From positions 1 to 64,000 of the forward strand of contig JAJEKV010000033.1 of NCBI GenBank assembly GCA_021234155.1: a stretch of 64,000 nt of DNA. Direction: 5' to 3'. Below the pieces are notes generated by a model, which saw only the letters and a list, made by a program, of their open reading frames with translations, made no database searches and was not told the origin of the DNA. Made by a program: the position numbers and the translations under genes. The stretch comes from Isoetes taiwanensis (lineage: Eukaryota > Streptophyta > Lycopodiopsida > Isoetales > Isoetaceae). Of this stretch, positions 56,769 to 64,000 are shown one piece after another; the first letter of the stretch is position 1, and each line of letters starts with the position of its first letter.

Positions 56769-59215
56769 TCTCCAACATGCCACGTGAGCTCCAACATGCC
56801 ACATAGGCTCCAACATGCCTCGTGAGCTCTAGCATGCCACCTAGGCTCCAACGTGCCACCTAGACTCCAACATGCCACCTAGGCTCCAACATGCCAAGGT
56901 GGCTCCAACATGCCACCTAGGCTCAAGCGTGCCAAGGTGGCTCAAATATGCCACCTAGGCTCCAACATGCCACGTAGGCTCCAATATGCCACCGGCTCCA
57001 ACATGCCACCCACGCCTCCAACATGCCACGTGGGCTCCAACATGCCACCTAGCATGCCACCTAGGCTCCAACATGCCACCGGGCTCCAACATGCCACGTA
57101 GGCTCCAACATGCCACTTAGGCTCCAACATGCCAAGTTGGCTCCAACGTGCCACCTAGGCTCAAGCATGCAAGGTGGCTCAAATATGCCACCTAGGCTCC
57201 AACATGCCACCAAGGCCTCAACATGCCACGTGGGCTCCAACATGCCACCTAGGCTCCAACATGCCTCGTGAGCTCTAGCATGCCACCCTAGGCTCCAACG
57301 TGCCACCCAGGGCTCCAACATGCCACATAGGCTCCAACATGCCACCTAGGCTCCAACATGCCACCTAGGCTCAAGCGTGCCAGGTGGCCAAACATGCCAC
57401 CTGGGCTCCAACATGCCACCCACGCCCAACATGCCACGGGCTCCAACATGCCACCTAGCATGCCACCTGGCTCCAACATGCCACCAAGGCTTCAACATGC
57501 CACGTGGGCTCCAACATGCCAGCCAAAGGTGGCTCCAACATGCCACCTGGGCTCAAAGCGTGCCTGGGCTCAAACATACCACCCTAGGCTCCAACATGCC
57601 AACTAGGCTCCAACATGCCACCTAAACCCCAGCGACATGCCACGTGGGCTCCAACATGCCACCTAGCATGCCACATACCAACATGCCACCTGGGCTCCAA
57701 CATGCCACGTGAGCTCCAACATACCAAGGTGGCTCAAACATGCCACCAAGGTGGCTCCAACATGCCAAGGAGGCTCCAACATGCCAGCGCGGGCTCTAAC
57801 ATGCCATCTTGGGCTCCAACATGCCAAGGTGGCAAACAGCATGCCACGTGGGCTCCACCATGCCACCTAGGCTCCAACATGCCAAGGTGGCTCACAACAT
57901 GCCACCTAGGCTTAAATATGCCAAGGTGGCTCAACACATGCCACCTAAGTTCCAACATGCCACCTAGGCTCCAACATGGCATGTTGGAGCATAGGTGGCA
58001 TGTTGGAGCCCACGTGGCATGTTTGAGCCTAGGTGGCATGTTGGAGCTGCCCACATGGCATGTTTGAGTCACCTTGGCATGTTTGAGGCTAGGTGGCATG
58101 TTGGAGCCTAGGTGACATGTTGGAGCCCACGCATGTTTTGAGCCACCCTGGCATGTTGGAGTCCATGTGGCATGTTTGAGCCACCTTGGCATGTTTGAGC
58201 CTAAGGTGGCATGTTTGAGCCTAGGTGGCATGTTGGAGCCACCTTGGCATGTTAGGAGCCACCTAGGCATGTTAGAGCCACCTAGGCATGTTTGAGCCAC
58301 CTTGGCATGTTAGAGCCACCTTGGCATGTTAGAGCCACCTTGGCATGTTAGAGCCACCTAGGCATGTTTGAGCCACCTAGGCATGTTGGAGCCTAGGTGG
58401 CATGTTGGAGCCCACATGGCATGTTTGAGACACCTTGGCATGTTTGAGCCTAGGTGGCATGTTTGAGACACCTTGGCATGTTGGAGCCTAGGTGGCATGT
58501 TGGAGCCACCTTGGCATGTTGGAGTCTAGGTGGCGTGTTTGAGCCACCTTGGCATGTTGGAGCCCACGTGGCATGTTGGAGCCTAGGTGGCATGTTGGAA
58601 CCCACGTGGCATGTTTGAGACACCTTGGCATATTTGAGCCCATTGGCATGTTTGAGCCAACTAGGTGGCATGTTGGAGACCACATGTTTGAGCCGCCTAG
58701 GCATGTTGGAGCCTAGGTGGCATGTTAGAGCCCATGTGGCATGTTTGAGACACCTTGGCATGTTTGAGCCTAGGTGGCATGTTTGGACACCTTGGCATGT
58801 TTGAGCCACCTCGTCATGTTGAAGCCCACGTAGCATGTTTGAGCCAACTAGGTGGCATGTAGGAGCCCATGTGGCATGTTTGAGCCACCTTGGCATGTTG
58901 GAGCCTAGGTGGCATGTTTGAGCCACCTTGGCATATTGGAACCCATGTGGGATGTTTGAGCCACCTTGGAATGTTGGAGGCTAGGTGGCATGTTGGAGCC
59001 CGCGTGGCATTTCGGAGCCTAGGTGGCAAGTTTGAGCCACCTTGGCATGTTTGAGCCTAGGTGGCATGTTGGAGCCTAGGTGGCATGGTGGAGCCCAGTG
59101 GCATGTTTGAGCCACCTTGGCATGTTAGACCCCGCGTGGCATGTTAGATCCTGCGTGGCATGTTAGAGCCCGCTTGGCATGCTAGAGCCAAACAGGTGGC
59201 ATAATGGATCCTAGG
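56769..59215. repeat. 19-bp minisatellite in two inverted ~1.2-kb arms
   Basis: From 56,769 to about 57,978 the plus strand repeats CTCCAACATGCCACCTAGG and variants ending CACGTGGG or AAGGTGG. From 57,980 to about 59,215 it repeats the reverse complement (CCTAGGTGGCATGTTGGAG and variants). The switch occurs once, at CCAACATG-G-CATGTTGG centred on 57,979. The arms are about 1,210 and 1,235 bases, roughly 65 units each. Variant forms are interspersed in both arms, and units often carry CCTAGG or CACGTG. The frames spanning it give Cys/His/Met/Pro/Trp-rich repeats on both strands and are not genes. Confidence 0.95.
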
Positions 59216-60885
59216 GGCACAACGTTTGAACCATAAAATTGAACATATAAATTGAACCATTAAAAAAATATTTTATGTACCAAGATGGACGGCTAAGATC
59301 TTGATCCCCGTCGTATTATATCATTGGCCCTTAAAATGACGGCTGTGATGCACTATGATATCAACGGCCAGGATATTGATCCGGGCCCTCTCCTTTCATT
59401 GGCTCTACCAGGCCTGAGATTAATGGCCCTGTATTTTGTCATTTCCCTCCATTGGCTATGGCGATGGCGGAGCTGCTTGGCCATGACAATGCGCCCTGTA
59501 TTTGTTTTTCCTCCCTTAGCTATGGCGATGCCGGAACTCCTTGGCTATGGCGATGCCGGAGCTCCTTTTCCGCTCTTGGGGTTATGGCTTTCAGAAGGAA
59601 GGAGGAAGATTACGGCAGACATCACGATGTTTGATCACAATGGAAGCAGAGTTAAGCAGTTGAATCTGATATAAAGCAGCAGGGCGAGACGATTTCAATC
59701 TCGTCACCATTCCGGTTGCATCGTGCAAGGTTGCTTCACTGTCATGGCAGGTTCACCTTATAACCATATTGTTGGTCAGTTTTGGTCTCATTTTTCTTTG
59801 TCTGATATGAATTTATGGCGTTTCTTGTGGCTCGGTGGTGCTGCAACAACGACCAACAATGCTGGACCCAATGCTAAAAAAAAGCTTTTTATCTGTGGTT
59901 GAGGAAGTGGATGAAGAATCAGACAAGGCCAGTTTTGAAAATGCCGAGGGAGATATCGATGAGGAAAAGGGCAAGACTGAGGTCGACAATGTGCAACAGA
60001 TATCTGCTGGATGTAGTGTCCCGCTCCAACTGGCTGAGAAAAACCAGGGTATTGAGGGTTTTGATTGCATTAAAATTAGGTTATGATGTTGCTGTTTATG
60101 CAATGGCTATGGTGATGTCGTAGGTAAAATCCTATATTCTATTTCTCAGATTTCTCCTTTTTCTTCATTTTTTGCTTTCTCAGATTTTTACGTTCTATTA
60201 TCAGTGGCGTTAGAGTTTCGAAGTGGCTAGGCGCGGCATTGACAATAGCTGATCAGCCTACAAAGAACACATGCGGTCCGCCCAAGCCTTTTGTTTTCTT
60301 CAATTTTTTTTTCCAGATAAATCACTGCATGACTATTCCTTTGATTTTTCTTCAGATAATCACAGCAGCTTTGCGTGTTTGAAGAGCAGTACTCTTTCTT
60401 CCTTCAAAACCTTCACTACTAGTACAGACATAAACAAAGGTGATTATAGCCATCTTTATGGCATCTTATTTTTCTGATATACAATACTTGTACAGAGTGA
60501 ACTAAACAAAGTGAATTGTCGCCTTGAAACATTGGAGGTTTATGACATCTTGTTTTGCTGAGATACAGTAGCAGTTAAGCTATAATATGATTAATGGCCT
60601 TGTACAAAATAAAATAATTGATTTCTTCAACTTCAGCTGCACAGTTTATGGTTTGATTCTGCTCTAAATTATGTGTGTTCATCTTTTCCATCCAATCTCA
60701 TGGTTGTAATGGCACATTTATCTGCTTACAATGATTTATCAGTCAAAAGATAAAATAAAAGAACTTCGATAGCACTTACACTTAATGATTCAAACGACAA
60801 TAAACTACAATAATTGATTCCCACAAAGTTATCTTAAATGCCATCATATTGTTTTTTAATTGTGATATATATTAGTTTTTTATTT
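59216..60885. other. Unassigned DNA with short plus-strand frames
   Basis: GGCTATGGCGATGCCGGAGC-like units occur three times at about 59,455-59,565. A plus-strand frame at 59,835-60,086 (83 codons) encodes an acidic segment (VVEEVDEESDKASFENAEG) with no known family. It could be part of an unrecognised exon. Nothing else is supported. Confidence 0.35.
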
Positions 60886-61500
60886 GAATGTATGCCACGT
60901 GCCAATACATGATTAGTTAGAAGTTATATTAGAAACAACGCCTTCTTGTTTCTTCTATATGTGATAATAATGATTTTTTATTTGAAAAAGTAAGCCACGT
61001 GTCGATACTTGATTAGTTAAAATACTGTTTTATTATTTATAAAATATGCCACGTGTCAGTATTTCAGTAGCTAAAGGCAATTAAAAACAACACCTTGTTT
61101 TTTCTATATGTTATTATAATAATTTTTTACATATCTTTAATTTAGAAAAACAATACTTAATAGCATAAAAAAACAATATCAAGATTTCCAAAACACACGT
61201 GGTACTTTGTTAAATAACATGTAACTATTTTTAAAAACAATCTTACTTTCATGTTGTAATTTAGCTTTCCACGTGTGGTAATATCGAGACTTACGTATGT
61301 AATTCTGAAGATAAACAACGCATCGTTCCATTAAAAACAACAGTGAAAGAAAAAAACACACGTTGACAAAAAATCACAAAAACCACGCCAATTTTTTCTA
61401 CGCGTGGATTTTTCTGCCAAAAGACCAACGTGGAAAATTTCCGCCAAAAAACCATTGTCTCTTTGTGCAAATCCGGATAAACAGGCCACGTGGACTTTTG
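60886..61500. promoter_or_regulatory. Cluster of CACGTG / ACGT-core motifs with repeat units
   Basis: GCCACGTGCC (60,897), GCCACGTGTC (60,994 and 61,050), ACACGTGG (61,196), CCACGTGTGG (61,270), CACACGTTG (61,360), AACGTGGA (61,429) and GCCACGTGGA (61,487) fall within 0.6 kb. The first three lie in diverged tandem units of about 55-100 bp with TTTTTATTTGAA and GATTAGTTA. These match the plant G-box/ABRE core bound by bZIP and bHLH factors. No gene is clearly downstream on either side. Confidence 0.5.
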
Positions 61501-63340
61501 GGGCCATTTTGGTGTTGTTTTTGGCATAAAACAACACTTCCGTACAACTAAAAAACAACTGTGGACCAAAAATTGGGGTTAGTGTGACAGGATTGACTTT
61601 GGGTATCGAGAGGTATTGGATGGGCATATTCATAAGTTATGCCTTGATTTAAACAATAGATAGCGATCCTCGTTTATGGGGTATGTTCCCACAAGTTTGG
61701 GTGTGCTGCATAGTGAGGTTTGTGAAATACTATAACGTTTGAATGCGATGTATTAAATGGTGTTGATTGCGTCAAAAGGTGGTGTTGGTTTGAGGGGGTA
61801 CAAAAGGTATTGTCGCTACCTCTACGTCACTTCCTATGTAAGTATACACCAAAATAGCACCAAAATTCTTTCCTTGTATTGAACTTCATGTTATAGTTTG
61901 GTGGATCATGTTGTACTTATTGGAACATAAAACTAGGAGGGCCATTTCGACTATCAAAATTTATATCTCTATTTCACTTTGGAACTCATGCTTGAGGAAA
62001 TGGAGGACATCTTCTCTTTTATTTTAGGAGAGCTTTGGGTTGCGTGCCAAGGGAACGCCGCATCTTACGCCGCATGCGGCGTTCCCTTCCCTACTGCGTC
62101 TTACTCAGCTCCCCCTTGCGGGATACAGTTAATCGAGGAAATTGAATGCAAGAATTTGAAAGAAGGAGCCAGCCGGCATTGAATGCAAATTATTTGAAAG
62201 AAGGCGCCAGCATTGAATGCAAACTAGATGAGGGATGTCGAGCTTACGAAATTTTTCCTGTCTGCTCCTCAAAATTTGTTCTACTATTCTCCTCTGCGCC
62301 TCAGAACTGGAGGCCTCACCTGGAATGGTTTTGGACAGTGAGTACTACATTGCTTTTCCACGACGCGGTTGCTGAAATGCGAAGTGCGAAATGCTGACAT
62401 TTATAATTTTTTTGTTTCAGAAACAAGCGTCTTCTTAAGATTATCCAGTTTTTTTTTGAAGGAGACGGCTCTCTTAGAAACGCATCGTGCAACTGAACAG
62501 GTCGGTTCTGGCTCTCTTAGAAACGCATCGTGCAATTGAACAGGTCGGTTCTTGCTCACATTAAAGACTGGCGTTTTTTCTCAGGTCAAGGTTTTTGAGT
62601 TGGGCTTCTATTGATTCTCGAACTCATCTCTCAAGGTCTGAAAAATCGTACTTTGAAGTCATTTAAAATCATCCTAGAAATCGTCTTGAACTTGCTATTC
62701 TTGCAGATCACACAGAAGCCTCAGACTTTGCAAGCAACAGCAGGTTACTCCCAATGCTTCCAATGCTCAAAACATTTTTGTCTATACTCCAACAGAGCTT
62801 CTTAATCAATCCTGTTTATATTCCAGCTTGCACATTCTTTCTTTCTTTGAGTAATCGGGCGGGATCTCTTTTTCCAAAGGTACGTTCATAGTTATAAAGT
62901 ATCTAAACTTCTCAAAGCACTAGACCTCCTGAACCAATCATTTGTGCTAGACTAAGCAGTTGAAATTGCTGCTCTGTTTCTCTTCTATGTACTTCTACCA
63001 TACATTATCTAGTTTAAACCTTACATGTGACACTGGTGATTCTTTACGTGCATCTTCCAATCGATTAGCTTTATTAAGCGGAAGTTATGATCAGCTGCAG
63101 CATGTAGCATATCAAAGAATACCTGCATTCCACACCTTTCTAAACTTGCAGAATTGTTAGGCATGCCATTTTTCATGTCATTCTGCAGGGCACCATCTTC
63201 TGAAGTTCTAAAGATTTAAGAAGGTATTTGAATTTAGAGTAAACAAGAAGTAGAAAAGTCCCTACGTCTCTTCTTTAAAATTGTTTGGGTACAGGATTTT
63301 GTTTGGGTCTGATCCAATATACACCATGCTGACTGTGCAC
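61501..63340. other. Unassigned DNA with small local duplications
   Basis: A 43-bp tandem duplication (GGCTCTCTTAGAAACGCATC onwards) spans 62,467-62,552. GAATGCAAxxxxTTTGAAAGAAGG recurs near 62,145-62,200. At about 62,927-62,950 the minus strand has AGCACAAATGATTGGTTCAG, nearly identical to the kinase fragment at 63,482-63,505, so a further scrap of that kinase sequence may lie here. No gene is called. Confidence 0.4.
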
Positions 63341-63353
63341 ATAGAAGAAACTG

Positions 63354-63506
63354 ATGCTTAATTTGGTCTATTATTGAAAGTTCTGATAACAATTCTGCTG
63401 TCTCTTGCTTGGAATTTGATGACAAGACTTTGACTGCTACCATAGATTCATCCTTGAGCTTGCCTTTATAAACCCTTCCAAATCCTCCTGAACCAATTAT
63501 TTGTGC
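63354..63506 (-). pseudogene. Receptor-like kinase N-lobe fragment
   Basis: The minus strand reads AQIIGSGGFGRVYKGKLKDE, MVAVKVLSSNSKQETAELL and SELSIIDQIKH. This is the glycine-rich loop, the VAVK lysine and the start of helix C of a plant receptor-like kinase (LRR-VIII/DUF26-like in style). Similarity stops at about 63,354, where an intron or break may follow. Another possible minus-strand exon, starting GTAGCTCAAAAGGAGG after a TTTTTTTGCAG acceptor, lies at 63,951-63,866. It reads as a Ser-rich juxtamembrane-like stretch. With only the N-lobe visible and an unrelated gene on the other strand, I treat it as a fragment. Confidence 0.65.
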
Positions 63507-63541
63507 TTGAGGACTACACTGCCAAATAATATGCCTAGAAA

Positions 63542-63889
63542 ATGGCAGCGAGATTGAATGCTGGCTGCCTAGAAATCTTTGGAGATGATAAACCAAAGAT
63601 TGCTACCTTGGTGCATGGTTTTGGCAATGTATGGAGTGATAGAATGGGTTCATCGGTTCGGGCATTATCTAAGCATTACTCTCTTTACATACCAAATTTG
63701 TTATTCTTTGGCAGATCCACAACTACACGTAAGCAGAGGTCAGAGCATTTTCAAGCAGAATGTTTGATGAACATGATGAAGAAGTTGGGGATAAAGGAGT
63801 GGCATGCATTAGGAACCAGCTATGGTGGGTTTGTAGTGTTTGTAGTGTTCAGATATCTGTTATTACAGTTTAAATTCCTCTTTCTTTGA
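63542..63889 (+). CDS. Alpha/beta-hydrolase, N-terminal part only
   Basis: The frame gives TLVHGFGNVWSDRMGSSVRA, LSKHYSLYIPNLLFFGRSTT and FQAECLMNMMKKLGIKEWHA, then LGTSYGGFVVF. HGFG is the oxyanion-hole loop (residues 25-28), Asn52 sits where the family usually has Asp, and GTSYGG (91-96) is the nucleophile elbow with Ser93. It closely resembles a plant family of about 300-residue hydrolases with LFFGxSTT and GTSYGGFV. After FVVF the frame becomes unlike the family, so an intron or break follows at about 63,835. The rest, with the catalytic Asp and His, would lie beyond 64,000. The true start is uncertain because the first 15 residues are not family-like and overlap the antisense kinase fragment's flank; an upstream exon joined near CTGCCTAG/AAATC (about 63,566) is possible. 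Confidence 0.75.
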   Translation: MAARLNAGCLEIFGDDKPKIATLVHGFGNVWSDRMGSSVRALSKHYSLYIPNLLFFGRSTTTRKQRSEHFQAECLMNMMKKLGIKEWHALGTSYGGFVVFVVFRYLLLQFKFLFL

Positions 63890-64000
63890 GCGTAAATCTG
63901 CATCAGATTTCAGTTCATCTGATGAAGAACCATTACCTCCTTTTGAGCTACCTGCAAAAAAAGAAATTACATGTTTACATACCACCACCTCCTTTATGCG

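Noticed and set aside
56488-59029. Repetitive Cys/His/Met/Trp-rich frames on both strands
   Set aside because: These are translations of the 19-bp minisatellite; 19 is not a multiple of 3, so the frames rotate through the repeat.
56769-59215. CRISPR-like array
   Set aside because: Units are contiguous 19-mers with no unique spacers, the orientation flips midway, and the host is a plant.

Overview
This is a repeat-dominated window of nuclear DNA from a land plant. The evidence is an intact, intron-split ABCG half-transporter that resembles plant ABCG7, a broken TMK-type LRR receptor kinase, a U6 snRNA relic, plant-type LINE and Ty3/gypsy pol fragments, and sparse genes separated by tens of kilobases of retroelement debris. 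A large-genome fern or other non-seed vascular plant would fit, but that is only an inference; nothing here names the species.

Layout. 1-2.64 kb: minus-strand TMK-like receptor kinase relic with many frame breaks. 4.1-5.8 and 17.16-18.66 kb: two copies of one LTR-like repeat. 6.3-6.6 kb: two tRNA-derived, SINE-like units. 6.7-8.7 kb: about 2 kb of almost pure (GA)n purine tract. 9-16 kb: unrecognised low-coding DNA, a 173-codon ORF, diverged tandem repeats and a long-TIR MITE-like element (15.5-15.9 kb). 20.9-22.6 kb: LINE reverse transcriptase relic ending in a (CTATT)n tail. 24.10-27.57 kb: the one convincing intact gene, an ABCG7-like transporter of 11 exons and 661 codons on the minus strand. 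28.15-30.34 and 37.25-40.04 kb: two copies of a second LTR family; the second is a solo LTR with a 5-bp target duplication. 32.2-35.3 kb: LINE fragments, a tandem array split by a LINE, and a U6 snRNA::LINE chimera. 40.10-50.31 kb: a structurally complete but frame-broken Ty3/gypsy element with 1.88-kb LTRs, TGTTGCC/GGCAACA ends and ATGTT target duplications. 50.8-51.3 kb: a 5'-truncated LINE with a 17-bp target duplication. 51.9-53.0 kb: two tandem arrays. 53.1-56.75 kb: direct and inverted segmental repeats with recurrent hairpins. 56.77-59.2 kb: a 19-bp minisatellite whose two about 1.2-kb arms are in opposite orientation around one axis. 60.9-61.5 kb: a cluster of CACGTG motifs. 63.3-64 kb: a kinase N-lobe fragment on the minus strand and the start of an alpha/beta-hydrolase on the plus strand.

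The most unusual items are: the Ty3/gypsy element, which has an extra RNase H-like domain between protease and reverse transcriptase as well as the usual RNase H after RT; the U6::LINE fusion; and the giant inverted minisatellite. The genes do not form a pathway. The transporter is a single-copy gene in retroelement-rich DNA, and LTR material lies about 0.6 kb upstream of its start codon.

Method limits. All calls come from reading the sequence and its translations by eye. No alignment, database search or folding was run, and family names are recognitions from memory. Repeat boundaries without target duplications are approximate.
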